DNA of 64,000 nt from Lacinutrix jangbogonensis (GCF_000797445.1 NZ_JSWF01000035.1:62001-126000); one strand, 5' to 3'; shown: positions 17,676 through 30,475, numbered from the stretch's first letter. The notes: generated from the sequence alone by a model not told the origin. Numbers and translations: made by a program.

Positions 17676-20600
17676 TTATGCTTTTACATCTTCTTCTAAT
17701 TCTTCTTTTACTTTGTCTTTTAATGACTCTGCTGCATCGCCTCTTTTTACTGTATCGTACATAATTGGTGTTGCGATAAATAAAGATGAGTATGTTCCAA
17801 CAATTACACCTACTATTAAGGCAAACATGAAGCCTCTAATAGATTCTCCACCAAAAATAAAGATAGCTAACAACACAACTAATGTTGTTAAAGAGGTGTT
17901 TAATGTTCTACTTAATGTAGAGCTTAAAGACTTGTCGATTACTTTATTAAATTCCCAATCTGTGTGCTCGTTAAAGAATTCACGAATTCTATCGAATACT
18001 ACAACGGTATCATTTAAAGAGTACCCAATTACAGTAAGAATTGCTGCTATAAAGGCTTGATCGATTTCCATTGAGAATGGCATAAACTTGTATGTAATAG
18101 AAAACACTCCTAATACGATTAATACATCGTGGAATACTGCTGCTACTGCACCAAGTGAGAATTGCCATCTTTTAAAACGGATTAAAATATAAAGGAAAAC
18201 GACTATTAACGATCCTAAAACTGCCCAGAATGAGGCTTGCTTTATATCATCTGCAATCGTTGGACTTACTTTATACTTCTTCATTATACCTGCTGTTTTT
18301 CCTTCTTTATTAGAAATGAAATCTGCGTAATTCATTCCATTTAAATGTGGTTGTAAAGCATTAAATAATGTTTGTCTAATTTCCTCGTCTGCTTCTTCTG
18401 AAGCTTCTTTGATTCTAAAGTTTGTTGTAATTTTTAACTGATTATCGTCTCCAAATGTTTTAGCATCTGCACTACCAAAAACTGCTGGATCTGATAATGT
18501 AGAGCTTATTTCTGAAGCACTTACAGGTTGATCGAAACGCACTTGGTAAGTTCTACCTCCTACGAAATCTACACCTTGATCTAAACCATTAGTGAATAAT
18601 GATGCTAAACTTCCTAGAATTAATACTCCAGAAATAATGTAAGCCATTTTACGCTTCTTTAAGAATTTGATATCGATATTTCTAAATAAGTTTTTAGTAA
18701 TAGGTGTTGAGAAATCTAATTTACCTCCTTTAGCAACATACCAATCTACTAGTAATCTAGTAATAAAAATTGCTGTAAATAATGATGTTCCAATACCTAT
18801 TAATAATGTAGTAGCAAAACCTTTAATTGGTCCTGTACCAAATAAGAATAAAATTAAAGCAGTTAAACCTGTTGTAATATTGGCATCTAAAATAGATGAC
18901 AATGCATTACTAAATCCATCTTTAACGGCAGATTTCTGGTCCTTTCCTTTCGCTAATTCTTCTCGAATACGTTCAAAAATAAGTACGTTCGCATCTACAG
19001 ACATACCTATAGTTAATACAATACCTGCAATTCCAGGTAATGTTAATACAGCGCCTAATCCAGATAAGATACCAAAGATTAATAAGATGTTTAATGCCAT
19101 TGCAACATCTGCAAAAGCACCTGCTTTACCATAATAGAAAACCATCCATAATAACACTAAAGCTAGTGCTAATAAAAATGACATTGTACCACTATCAATA
19201 GCTTCTTGACCTAATGTTGGTCCAACTTCATCACTTTGGATAATAGATGCTCTTGCTGGTAATTTACCTGCACGTAATACGTTAGATAAATCTATTGCCT
19301 CGTTAATTGTAAAATCTCCAGAAATTTCTGAACGCCCTCCAGCAATTTTACCTCTACTAATTCCAGGTGCAGAATACACAATATCATCTAATACAATAGC
19401 AATATTACTTTGCTCTTTGTAAGCGCGCTCAGTCATTTGCTCCCATTTCTTAGAACCAGCTGCATCCATCTGCATGTTTACTACTACTCTATTGCCTTGG
19501 TCGTAACCTTCTCTTGCATCGTCAATACTTCCTGTTAATGGTGGCAGATTATCTCTATTACCTTCTAAAACGTGTAACGTTGTTACTTCACTATCCTTTT
19601 TAGGCTTCTCAAATGCAAATATTACATTTTTTGCAGCTGCTGGACGTAAAGCAATTGCTTCTTTAGAATTTAAAATTTCTAATACTTTTTTCTGATCTGT
19701 AAGTTTCACTAAACCAGCTCCAGAATAAGAACCTGTTGCGCCTACGGCAACTATATCATAAAAAGGATTAACAGCTACTGCTGTTTCATCTTCTTCTCCT
19801 GTTAAATCTCCAATAATATCGTCTGCAGTTTCTTCAACTGCTTCTTGAGTTGCATCACCTTCTTGTGCTGTATCTCCTTCTGCAACAACATCTTGTTTCG
19901 CTTTTAAAGATGCGTTTAACGTTTGAAAGTACTGACCTAAATCTTGTGCTTTATAACCAAACCAAAATTCTAATTCTGCCGTTCCTGTAATTAATGCTTT
20001 TGCACGCTCTACATCTTTAACACCAGGTAATTCTACCAATATACGTCCAGAAGATCCTAAACGTTGAATGTTTGGAGAAGCTACACCAAATTGATCAATA
20101 CGCGTACGTAATACTTGTAAAGCAGAGTTTATAGACTCATCAATTTTTTTAGATAATGCACTTTTTACATCACCATCACTCATTCCAATTTCTACAGTTC
20201 CAGCCTCAACTAGAGAACGTGTTCCAAAAATATCTGGTGACGCTAATTTTTTATCTCCTTTAATAGCATCGAAAGCTTCGTAAAAAGAATCAATATAATC
20301 GTCTTGAGAGTTTGTTTGTAAAACATCAGCATCATCTAATGCTTTGTTAAACACAGGGTCTTTAGAGTTGTTAGCTAATCCTTTTAAGATATCTTTTACA
20401 GACACTTGTAAAATAGCTTCTAAACCACCTTTAAGGTCAAGACCTAACTTCATTGAGTTGTCCTTAACTTTTGCATAATCTTCTCCTAAGAATACGCTTT
20501 CTTTAGAAGCAGAAAGAGAATCTAAATAGCTTACTTCAAACGCTTTACGCTTGTCTTTAAAATCTACAACATCCTCACTAAATTGTGATGCTGCTATTTC

Positions 20601-20708
20601 TTCTGCGTTTTTCTCGATTGCACTGTTTTTAAACGAGAAAGACAGTTGGTAAATACTTACCAGTCCAAATAAAACCGCGAACAGTTTTACTAATCCTTTG
20701 TTTTGCAT
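17676..20708 (-). CDS. secDF: Fused protein translocase subunit SecDF
   Basis: 1,010 residues; SecD and SecF are fused, as usual in Bacteroidota. The protein uses the proton gradient to help Sec-dependent export. The SecD half has an N-terminal helix (GLVKLFAVLFGLVSIYQLSF), a P1 domain with GLDLKGGLEAILQV, LRTRIDQFGVASPNIQR and GRILVELPGVKDVERA, then helices with GMSVDANVLIFERIREEL. The SecF half starts near residue 690 (GVDFVGGRTYQVRF) and has GYSLNDTVVVFDRIREFF. A large low-complexity acidic insert near 270-310 (EGDTAQEGDATQEAVEE) is a lineage elaboration. The 5' leader contains short inverted repeats (20724-20741, 20778-20789). Confidence 0.96.
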   Translation of the reverse strand: MQNKGLVKLFAVLFGLVSIYQLSFSFKNSAIEKNAEEIAASQFSEDVVDFKDKRKAFEVSYLDSLSASKESVFLGEDYAKVKDNSMKLGLDLKGGLEAILQVSVKDILKGLANNSKDPVFNKALDDADVLQTNSQDDYIDSFYEAFDAIKGDKKLASPDIFGTRSLVEAGTVEIGMSDGDVKSALSKKIDESINSALQVLRTRIDQFGVASPNIQRLGSSGRILVELPGVKDVERAKALITGTAELEFWFGYKAQDLGQYFQTLNASLKAKQDVVAEGDTAQEGDATQEAVEETADDIIGDLTGEEDETAVAVNPFYDIVAVGATGSYSGAGLVKLTDQKKVLEILNSKEAIALRPAAAKNVIFAFEKPKKDSEVTTLHVLEGNRDNLPPLTGSIDDAREGYDQGNRVVVNMQMDAAGSKKWEQMTERAYKEQSNIAIVLDDIVYSAPGISRGKIAGGRSEISGDFTINEAIDLSNVLRAGKLPARASIIQSDEVGPTLGQEAIDSGTMSFLLALALVLLWMVFYYGKAGAFADVAMALNILLIFGILSGLGAVLTLPGIAGIVLTIGMSVDANVLIFERIREELAKGKDQKSAVKDGFSNALSSILDANITTGLTALILFLFGTGPIKGFATTLLIGIGTSLFTAIFITRLLVDWYVAKGGKLDFSTPITKNLFRNIDIKFLKKRKMAYIISGVLILGSLASLFTNGLDQGVDFVGGRTYQVRFDQPVSASEISSTLSDPAVFGSADAKTFGDDNQLKITTNFRIKEASEEADEEIRQTLFNALQPHLNGMNYADFISNKEGKTAGIMKKYKVSPTIADDIKQASFWAVLGSLIVVFLYILIRFKRWQFSLGAVAAVFHDVLIVLGVFSITYKFMPFSMEIDQAFIAAILTVIGYSLNDTVVVFDRIREFFNEHTDWEFNKVIDKSLSSTLSRTLNTSLTTLVVLLAIFIFGGESIRGFMFALIVGVIVGTYSSLFIATPIMYDTVKRGDAAESLKDKVKEELEEDVKA

Positions 20709-20723
20709 TGTTTTGTTATTTGC

Positions 20724-20741
20724 GTCAGAATTATTTCTGAC
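20724..20741. promoter_or_regulatory. Inverted repeat in the secDF leader
   Basis: GTCAGAA and TTCTGAC around the loop TTAT form a perfect 18-base dyad 16-33 bases before the secDF ATG. A second palindrome, TTCCTATAGGAA, is at 20778-20789. These could be an operator or an mRNA hairpin close to the start codon. The -7 promoter itself was not identified. Confidence 0.45.
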
Positions 20742-20885
20742 AATTATTAATACTACTTTTTAATATGGGTTAATAGTTTCCTATAGGAACTATGAAAACT
20801 ATAGTTTAGAAACACTAATTAAAGCGGAAGCTTTCTATTAGCACTTCAAAAATTTATTTTTAGGAAGTTTATGTAACTATTTCCT

Positions 20886-21485
20886 TTAAGAAAGTGGCCC
20901 GGCGCGACCTTCAGGAATTTCGTGAGGTATATTATTTATTGCAGTTGCAATAGTTTTATGTTGTTTGTAAGCAACAGAGACTTCAATATTTTTTTTAGTA
21001 GAATTAATAACTAATGCAAAGACAGGCACGTTAGGATTTGAGAATCTATCGTAATCTTGTTTAAGTTCAAATATTAATTTTCCACTAGAACCAAAACCAG
21101 TATCGCTACTTTTACTAATTTCGAAAACATCAATATTATAAGTGTTTTCTTTTGGTAAATCTGAATGATTATCTCCGTTAGAAGCATAATCGATTGCTAA
21201 TGTAGTTGTAGAAAGGATATTTTTTACATTATCAACTGTAATATCACTGTAATACGAAATAACTAAGCGACCATTAGCTTCTTCACGAATATCAACTTTA
21301 GAAACACCAATAGTTTCTAATTGCCCTTTTACATTAGCAATGGTTAATTGTGCTTCGCTTGAAGACACGGCAACACTAGAAAACTGTAATACAATCTCTT
21401 GATTTGGCACGACCAGGTTTTCCTGACTTGCACCAAATAAAGTGAGTATTATAATTAAAGCACCAAAGTACCATTTCGTGTTCAT
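20886..21485 (-). CDS. Exported protein of unknown function, possibly SecD-P1-like
   Basis: 199 residues with an N-terminal hydrophobic segment (WYFGALIIILTLFGASQ). I recognise no named family. Residues ~45-85 (NVKGQLETIGVSKVDIREE, then NGRLVISYYSDITVDNVKNIL) follow the same helix-GV-strand-turn-GR-strand-helix order as the P1 region of the neighbouring SecD (RTRIDQFGVASPNIQR, GRILVELPGVKDVERAKALI). The similarity is weak and is my inference. It lies 177 bases upstream of secDF on the same strand and ends in a Pro/Gly-rich tail. It could be an accessory of SecDF or simply a conserved neighbour. Confidence 0.65.
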   Translation of the reverse strand: MNTKWYFGALIIILTLFGASQENLVVPNQEIVLQFSSVAVSSSEAQLTIANVKGQLETIGVSKVDIREEANGRLVISYYSDITVDNVKNILSTTTLAIDYASNGDNHSDLPKENTYNIDVFEISKSSDTGFGSSGKLIFELKQDYDRFSNPNVPVFALVINSTKKNIEVSVAYKQHKTIATAINNIPHEIPEGRAGPLS

Positions 21486-21502
21486 GCGCCAAATATAAAA
21501 AA

Positions 21503-21530
21503 ATAAAGACTGTATTGCTACAGTCTTTAT
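21503..21530 (-). terminator. mdh terminator
   Basis: ATAAAGACTGTA and TACAGTCTTTAT pair perfectly (12 bp) around TTGC, 28 bases after the mdh stop. A/T runs flank it on both sides. Confidence 0.85.
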
Positions 21531-21558
21531 ATAAATATGTGTTTTAATTTACTGAATG

Positions 21559-22485
21559 TTATAACTCTAACAATCCATTCGTTTTCTTAACACCTTCAGC
21601 AGATTCTGCTAATTTTGCTTTTTCAGCATCAGTTAAGCTAATCTCAACAATTTTTTCAATTCCATTTGCACCTAATACGCAAGGCACTCCAATGGCTAAA
21701 TCGTTTAATCCAAATTCTCCTGTTAATAAAGCAGAACATGGAAATATTTTTTTAGTATCACAAGCAATTGCTTGAACCATTGCAGATACTGCTGCACCTG
21801 GAGCATACCAAGCAGAAGTCCCTAATAAACCTGTAAGCGTTGCGCCTCCAACTTTAGTATCATGCACTACTTGATCCATACGTTCTTGAGACAAAAACTC
21901 TGAAACAACAACGCTATTTCTTGCTGCTTTACCTATTAATGGCACCATACCTTTGTCGCTATGTCCACCAATTACCATTCCATCTACATCGCTAATAGGA
22001 GCTCCTAAAGCCTCAGCTAATCTGTATTTAAAACGTGCAGAATCTAAAGCTCCGCCCATTCCAATAATTTTATTTTTTGGTAAACCTGTAGTTTTATGAA
22101 CTAAATATGTCATCGTATCCATTGGATTAGAGACCACAATTATGATTGTATTTGGAGAGTGTTCGATTAAGCTAGCAGACACCATTTTTACAATTCCTGC
22201 GTTAATACCAATAAGCTCTTCACGAGTCATACCTGGTTTTCTTGGAATTCCAGAAGTAATGACACAAACATCAGATCCTGCAGTTTTAGAATAATCGCTA
22301 GTACTTCCAGTAATTTTTGTATCGAAACTATTTAATGAAGCGGTCTGCATTAAATCCATCGCTTTACCTTCAGCAAATCCTTCTTTAATATCTAAGATTA
22401 CAACTTCACTTGCAAAATCTTTAATAGCAATATATTCAGCACAACTTGCACCTACTGCTCCTGCTCCAACTACTGTTACCTTCAT
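21559..22485 (-). CDS. mdh: Malate dehydrogenase (LDH-like type)
   Basis: 308 residues. It oxidises malate to oxaloacetate with NAD+ in the TCA cycle. The N-terminal dinucleotide fold starts VTVVGAGAVGASCAEYIA; NAD binding and specificity fit VVILDIKEG. Substrate Arg residues are in GIPRKPGMTREEL and MGGALDSARFKYRLAEALG, and the catalytic His is in VIGGHSDKGMVPL. The length and motifs fit the LDH-like MDH group of Bacteroidota. gltA, the preceding TCA enzyme, is at 55 kb and not linked. A -7 box lies upstream at 22523-22530. Confidence 0.96.
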   Translation of the reverse strand: MKVTVVGAGAVGASCAEYIAIKDFASEVVILDIKEGFAEGKAMDLMQTASLNSFDTKITGSTSDYSKTAGSDVCVITSGIPRKPGMTREELIGINAGIVKMVSASLIEHSPNTIIIVVSNPMDTMTYLVHKTTGLPKNKIIGMGGALDSARFKYRLAEALGAPISDVDGMVIGGHSDKGMVPLIGKAARNSVVVSEFLSQERMDQVVHDTKVGGATLTGLLGTSAWYAPGAAVSAMVQAIACDTKKIFPCSALLTGEFGLNDLAIGVPCVLGANGIEKIVEISLTDAEKAKLAESAEGVKKTNGLLEL

Positions 22486-22522
22486 TTTAATATATTTTTA
22501 GTTTGTATAAAATTTTAAGTTG

Positions 22523-22530
22523 CAAATTTA
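22523..22530 (-). promoter_or_regulatory. Putative -7 box (TAAATTTG) of mdh
   Basis: TAAATTTG on the minus strand matches the flavobacterial TAnnTTTG consensus, 38 bases upstream of the mdh ATG. No good -33 TTG was found at 17-20 bases further upstream. Confidence 0.45.
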
Positions 22531-22567
22531 CAAATTTTGCGTCAGAAAATGATTAAAAAGCCTGACT

Positions 22568-22700
22568 TTAAAAGTTGAAATTCTTCACTAAAGAGGCACC
22601 ATTATCATTGGCCATGATGTAAGCTGGATTTAAACCTAAAAAGCATAACTTAAATTAGGTATAATATTGATTAGCACACCTTTTAAATAGTAGTCTATAA
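22568..22700 (-). pseudogene. Possible short coding remnant
   Basis: Between mdh and the DUF6588-like gene, the minus strand reads GLNPAYIMANDNGASLVKNF and two more residues before a TAA at 22568-22570. Adding one T in the T5 run near 22640 joins it to an upstream open stretch ending IIPNLSYAF. The codon use looks protein-like, but I cannot assign a family and the piece may be chance. Confidence 0.25.
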
Positions 22701-22746
22701 TAAATGAATTTGTAATTTTATCTAATAGAAATTAAGAATAACTAAT

Positions 22747-26115
<3,369 letters not shown>

Positions 26116-27132
26116 ATGAAAACAAAATTACTTTTACTATTATTAGTGTGTTCTAGCGTCTCTTTTGCTCAGACCATTTCATCGTTTACAAGTATTCCTT
26201 CGACGAATTTTACTATTATGGGATCCCAATCAACTATAGACCAGACAGCATCTGGCATGAATAGCGTATGGACTTTTAATAATTTAACTGCATTAGGAAC
26301 TAATATTGACACTTATGCTGCACCAACTGCTGGACAATTAACTGCATATCCGGGAACTACAGAAGTGTTATCAATTACAGCCCAAGGTGGCACGCCAAAT
26401 GTTAGTGACTTTTTCTTAAAAGAAGATGGCAATGGAACTTCTATTACCGGTGCTTCTCAAGGAGATGTTTTATTAAACTATATTGGTAGCAATGCATTTG
26501 TTGGGTTGTTTCCTTTAAGCTTTGGAACTAATAATTCTAATCCAGTTTCCGGAACATTTAGTTACCAAGGCGCTAATGGTACATTTACTGGAACAACAAC
26601 TACTGCCGTTGATGCTTATGGAACCTTAAATATAATTAATAGTGATGGAGGTAGTTTTTCTACGAATGCAACACGTTTACGTATAGATCAAACCCTATCC
26701 TTAAGTATACCTCCAATATTTAATAATATTGGCACAGTTACTCAAACGACCTATTATTACTATGATAATTCTGTGAATAATATCGTTTTCAGATACAATA
26801 ACGCTAATGTTAATTCCGGTTTTTTAGGAGTAAACGAAACTATTGAAACTCTAGAAAGTACCACAAATTTTACTTTATCAACTGATGGTTTTGAAAATTC
26901 AACACCATTAAAATTATATCCTAATCCTGTTCAAAACGCATTAAACCTTAAAATTGATACTAACGACAATATAGACTCTATAACTATTACTGATAATCTA
27001 GGCAGAATTGTTTTTACTTCAAATAAAAATGTAAACCGTATAGATGTTAGCGATTTAAATAGCGGCTTGTATATTGTTTCAATTGTCACTAAATCCGGCA
27101 AACTACTTAGTCAAAAGGTTATAAAAGAATAA
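26116..27132 (+). CDS. Secreted protein with T9SS type A sorting domain
   Basis: 338 residues: a signal peptide (MKTKLLLLLLVCSSVSFAQ), a ~235-residue beta-rich region rich in Thr/Ser/Asn, and a C-terminal sorting domain (LKLYPNPVQNALNLKIDTND to GLYIVSIVTKSGKLLSQKVI). The protein would cross the inner membrane by Sec and the outer membrane by T9SS, then be attached to the surface. The middle region matches nothing I recognise. It is monocistronic, with a strong terminator at 27156-27190. Confidence 0.85.
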   Translation: MKTKLLLLLLVCSSVSFAQTISSFTSIPSTNFTIMGSQSTIDQTASGMNSVWTFNNLTALGTNIDTYAAPTAGQLTAYPGTTEVLSITAQGGTPNVSDFFLKEDGNGTSITGASQGDVLLNYIGSNAFVGLFPLSFGTNNSNPVSGTFSYQGANGTFTGTTTTAVDAYGTLNIINSDGGSFSTNATRLRIDQTLSLSIPPIFNNIGTVTQTTYYYYDNSVNNIVFRYNNANVNSGFLGVNETIETLESTTNFTLSTDGFENSTPLKLYPNPVQNALNLKIDTNDNIDSITITDNLGRIVFTSNKNVNRIDVSDLNSGLYIVSIVTKSGKLLSQKVIKE

Positions 27133-27155
27133 CTTGTATTATTTTAAAAAAAAAT

Positions 27156-27190
27156 GCAAAGACCAATCATTAGATTGGTCTTTGCTTTTT
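27156..27190 (+). terminator. Intrinsic terminator of the 26116 gene
   Basis: GCAAAGACCAATC and GATTGGTCTTTGC pair perfectly (13 bp) around ATTA, followed by TTTTT, 23 bases after the stop. The arm AAAGACCAATC recurs in the hairpin at 27918-27949. Confidence 0.9.
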
Positions 27191-27271
27191 AATACATTAT
27201 TCAACTATCAGCAAACTTACATTTTAAAATTTAAAAGGTTTAGATGGGTATGCAATCTGCTCTACTAAATT

Positions 27272-27874
27272 TTAATCATGTTTTTTTTGATATTTCAAAA
27301 ACCGCTTTTTAAATATGTTGAATTTTCTTTTGTTTTTATTGTAAACTAGAAATTCTACTTTTTTTTCAAGCGCACCTAATCTACCAGACATAAATTCTCT
27401 CCAAAGTGAATTACATAATATATTAGGTTCGTTTTCATGATAAACAATACATCTTATGGGTTGTTTATCATATATTCTTAAGACCTCAAATTGTAAATCA
27501 TCCTTTAAATTAATAACAAAAAAACCAAAACGAGCGCGTCGATAATCATCATAATCGTTTTCAAAACCTTGATTTATGTCAAAAAGCAGAATCAAATATT
27601 CTTTAGCAATGGATTGATTTTTAGCCCAATCAACAACTCTTTTTTTAGCCCATTCCTCTTTCATTGTAACATAAAAAAACTCTTTATCTTCATTTGAATA
27701 GTTTTTTTCTAATTCCTGATATCGAGATTTATGCAAATCACAAAACACTTGATTAGTATTGTATACACAGAATCCAATATTATGAGCAGATTTAATCAAT
27801 TTTTTCCATTCTGAATCACTTTGAGCACAAACAGACAATGAAATAAAAAATGCAATAAAAATGTGTTTTATCAT
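27272..27874 (-). CDS. Secreted protein of unknown function
   Basis: 200 residues from ATG 27874 (MIKHIFIAFFISLSVCAQ is a clear signal peptide; the ATG at 27895 would add seven residues before it). The mature part is rich in charged and aromatic residues (FYVTMKEEWAKKRVVDWAKN, YDDYRRARFGFFVINL) with a very basic C-terminus (KNKRKFNIFKKRFLKYQKKH). I do not recognise a family. It lies between two near-identical hairpins and is probably transcribed alone. Confidence 0.6.
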   Translation of the reverse strand: MIKHIFIAFFISLSVCAQSDSEWKKLIKSAHNIGFCVYNTNQVFCDLHKSRYQELEKNYSNEDKEFFYVTMKEEWAKKRVVDWAKNQSIAKEYLILLFDINQGFENDYDDYRRARFGFFVINLKDDLQFEVLRIYDKQPIRCIVYHENEPNILCNSLWREFMSGRLGALEKKVEFLVYNKNKRKFNIFKKRFLKYQKKHD

Positions 27875-27917
27875 AATAAAGAATTTAGATTCCAATATAG
27901 GTTATTTATCCATAAAC

Positions 27918-27949
27918 AAAAAAGACCAATCTTTAAGATTGGTCTTTTT
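27918..27949. terminator. Terminator downstream of asnB
   Basis: AAAAAGACCAATCTT and AAGATTGGTCTTTTT pair perfectly, 22 bases after the asnB stop (minus strand). It shares the arm AAAGACCAATC with the hairpin at 27156-27190. Confidence 0.88.
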
Positions 27950-27970
27950 CTATTCAATTATATAGTCGTA

Positions 27971-29644
27971 TTACACTCTAACATAAGCTTCATCATGCAC
28001 ATTTGCAATCGCTCTACCACTTGGCTCATTCATATTCTTGAACGCTTCATCCCATTCCAAAGCAATAGCAGTACTACAAGCGACACTTGCTTCTTGAGGC
28101 ACACTTAATGCTGCAGTATCACTTGGAAAGTGACCTTCGAAGATTGAACGGTAATAAAACTCTTCTTTATTTTGTGGTGTTTGAATAGGGAATCTATGTT
28201 TCGCGTTTTCCAATTGCTCATCTGTAACTTCTGCATCAACAACTTCTTTAAGTGTATCAATCCAACTGTAACCAACGCCATCGCTAAATTGTTCTTTTTG
28301 TCTCCATGCTACGCTTTCTGGCAACATGTCTTCAAATGCTTTACGGATAACCCATTTTTCCATGCGTTCACCATTAATCATCTTATCTTGTGGATTAATG
28401 CGCATAGCAACATCTATAAATTCTTTATCTAAAAATGGCACACGACCTTCAATGCCCCAAGCAGCTAAACTTTTATTTGCTCTAAGACAATCGTACATGT
28501 GCAATTTATCTAATTTACGAACCGTTTCTTCGTGAAACTCTTTTGCATTTGGTGCTTTATGAAAATATAAATAGCCTCCAAAAATCTCATCGGCTCCTTC
28601 ACCAGATAACACCATTTTTATCCCCATAGATTTAATAACTCTTGCCATTAAATACATTGGTGTTGAAGAACGAATAGTTGTTATATCGTATGTTTCAATG
28701 TTATAAATAACATCTTTTATAGCATCTAATCCTTCTTGAATAGTGAATTCTATTTCGTGATGAATGGTTCCTATAAAATCTGCAACTTTTTTTGCAGCAG
28801 CGATATCTGGAGACCCTTCTAATCCTACAGCGAATGAATGTAATTGTGGATACCACGCCTCTTTTTCATCACCAGATTCAATACGTTTTTGTGCATATTT
28901 TTTTGCTATTGCAGATACCACTGAAGAATCTAAACCACCAGACAGTAATACACCATAAGGCACATCACTCATTAATTGTCTGTGTACAGCAGCTTCAAGC
29001 GCTTCTTTAACCTCAGCAATGCTTGTTTCGTTGTCCTTTACAGCATCATAATCAACCCAATCACGTTTGTACCATTGCACAAATTTTCCGTCACTACTAG
29101 ACATATAATGTCCAGGTGGAAATAATTCTATTTTAGCACAAACACCTTCTAAGGCTTTTAACTCTGAAGCAACATAGAATGTTCCGTTTTGATCCCATCC
29201 TATATATAAAGGAATAATGCCCATGTGGTCACGTGCAATAAAGTACTCATCTTTTTCTGTATCGTAGATAGCAAAACCAAAAATACCGTTCATATCGTCT
29301 ACAAAATCAGCACCTTTTTCTTGGTATAGCGCTAAAATAACTTCACAGTCACTTTCTGTTTGAAAATCGTATTTGCCTTCAAATTGCTCACGTAACGCTC
29401 TATGATTATAGATTTCACCGTTTGCAGCTAACACTAATTTCTTATCTGGACTGAATAAGGGTTGTTTTCCAGAAGCCGGATCTACAATTGCTAAACGCTC
29501 ATGCGCTAAAATTGCTTTATCATCACTATAAATACCAGACCAGTCTGGTCCACGATGGCGAATGGTTTTAGACATTTCTAAAACTTGAGGTCTTAACTCT
29601 TCAGATTTTTGTTTAAGGTCGAAAGCACATACAATTCCACACAT
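27971..29644 (-). CDS. asnB: Asparagine synthase B (glutamine-hydrolysing)
   Basis: 557 residues. It makes asparagine from aspartate, ATP and glutamine. The N-terminal class II glutaminase starts MCGIVCAFD with catalytic Cys2, followed by RHRGPDWSGIY and NGEIYNHRALR. The synthetase half has the ATP pyrophosphatase loop GVLLSGGLDSSVVSAIA and MVLSGEGADEIFGGYLYFH. Length and order fit AsnB. It is monocistronic and ends at the hairpin 27918-27949. Confidence 0.96.
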   Translation of the reverse strand: MCGIVCAFDLKQKSEELRPQVLEMSKTIRHRGPDWSGIYSDDKAILAHERLAIVDPASGKQPLFSPDKKLVLAANGEIYNHRALREQFEGKYDFQTESDCEVILALYQEKGADFVDDMNGIFGFAIYDTEKDEYFIARDHMGIIPLYIGWDQNGTFYVASELKALEGVCAKIELFPPGHYMSSSDGKFVQWYKRDWVDYDAVKDNETSIAEVKEALEAAVHRQLMSDVPYGVLLSGGLDSSVVSAIAKKYAQKRIESGDEKEAWYPQLHSFAVGLEGSPDIAAAKKVADFIGTIHHEIEFTIQEGLDAIKDVIYNIETYDITTIRSSTPMYLMARVIKSMGIKMVLSGEGADEIFGGYLYFHKAPNAKEFHEETVRKLDKLHMYDCLRANKSLAAWGIEGRVPFLDKEFIDVAMRINPQDKMINGERMEKWVIRKAFEDMLPESVAWRQKEQFSDGVGYSWIDTLKEVVDAEVTDEQLENAKHRFPIQTPQNKEEFYYRSIFEGHFPSDTAALSVPQEASVACSTAIALEWDEAFKNMNEPSGRAIANVHDEAYVRV

Positions 29645-29879
29645 AACTTATATAGTTTAATACTTTTATTATTAATTACATAGCAAATATGTGATTAATG
29701 TTTAATTATTAAAACACTAATACCAATAATGATTATAAATTATAACCAAAAATTACATATATATACCAAAATGAAACTTATTTTTAAATAAAAGAAAAGA
29801 AATCATATAAAATGTAAAGTTCTACAATTTCTTTCGACTTTAAAGCAGTATTTTTAACTCACAATAAACTAAAACAATT

Positions 29880-30422
29880 ATGAAAAAATCAACTTTTATC
29901 ACTTCTATTGCATTTGCTTTTATAATGCTTTTATCTTTTAACGTTTCGGCTCAAGATTTTGCTAAACTAAACAAGAGTCCAATGGATGCTGCTTCATTTC
30001 CTTCAAGCTATAAAGAATCTAACAAACTTGTAATGATAACCTATAGCCGTCCACAATTAAAAGAGCGCAGTTTAGAGAAATTAGCTCCAAACGGCAAAGT
30101 ATGGCGTACTGGTGCAAATGAAGCTCCTCAAATTACATTTTATGTAGACATGAAACTTGGTAATACTGCTGTAAAATCTGGAACGTATTCATTATTTACT
30201 ATTCCTGGAGAAAAAGAATGGACTATTATTTTAAGCTCAGACATTAATGTTTGGGGAAGTTATTCTTATAATGAAGCTAATGATGTGGCTCGCATGTCTG
30301 TTCCTGCTACTTCTGGAGATTCTTTAGAAGCGTTTTCTATTGCTTTCGAAAAATCTGACAATGGTACACATATGCATCTAGGTTGGGGAAAAATGAGAAT
30401 TGCTATTCCTTTTACAAAGTAA
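29880..30422 (+). CDS. DUF2911 domain secreted protein
   Basis: 180 residues with a signal peptide (STFITSIAFAFIMLLSFNVSAQ). The mature part matches DUF2911: LVMITYSRPQLKER, GKVWRTGANEAPQITFYVDM, SGTYSLFTIPGEKEWTIIL and HMHLGWGKMRIAIPF. The domain is common in Bacteroidota and its function is unknown. The gene is single, ending at a strong bidirectional terminator. Confidence 0.88.
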   Translation: MKKSTFITSIAFAFIMLLSFNVSAQDFAKLNKSPMDAASFPSSYKESNKLVMITYSRPQLKERSLEKLAPNGKVWRTGANEAPQITFYVDMKLGNTAVKSGTYSLFTIPGEKEWTIILSSDINVWGSYSYNEANDVARMSVPATSGDSLEAFSIAFEKSDNGTHMHLGWGKMRIAIPFTK

Positions 30423-30445
30423 TTACAACACTATTTTAAAACAAC

Positions 30446-30475
30446 AAAAAGCCTTCAAATATTGAAGGCTTTTTT
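30446..30475. terminator. Bidirectional terminator
   Basis: AAAAAGCCTTCAA and TTGAAGGCTTTTT pair perfectly (13 bp) around ATA between the convergent DUF2911 and histidine kinase genes. Confidence 0.92.
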
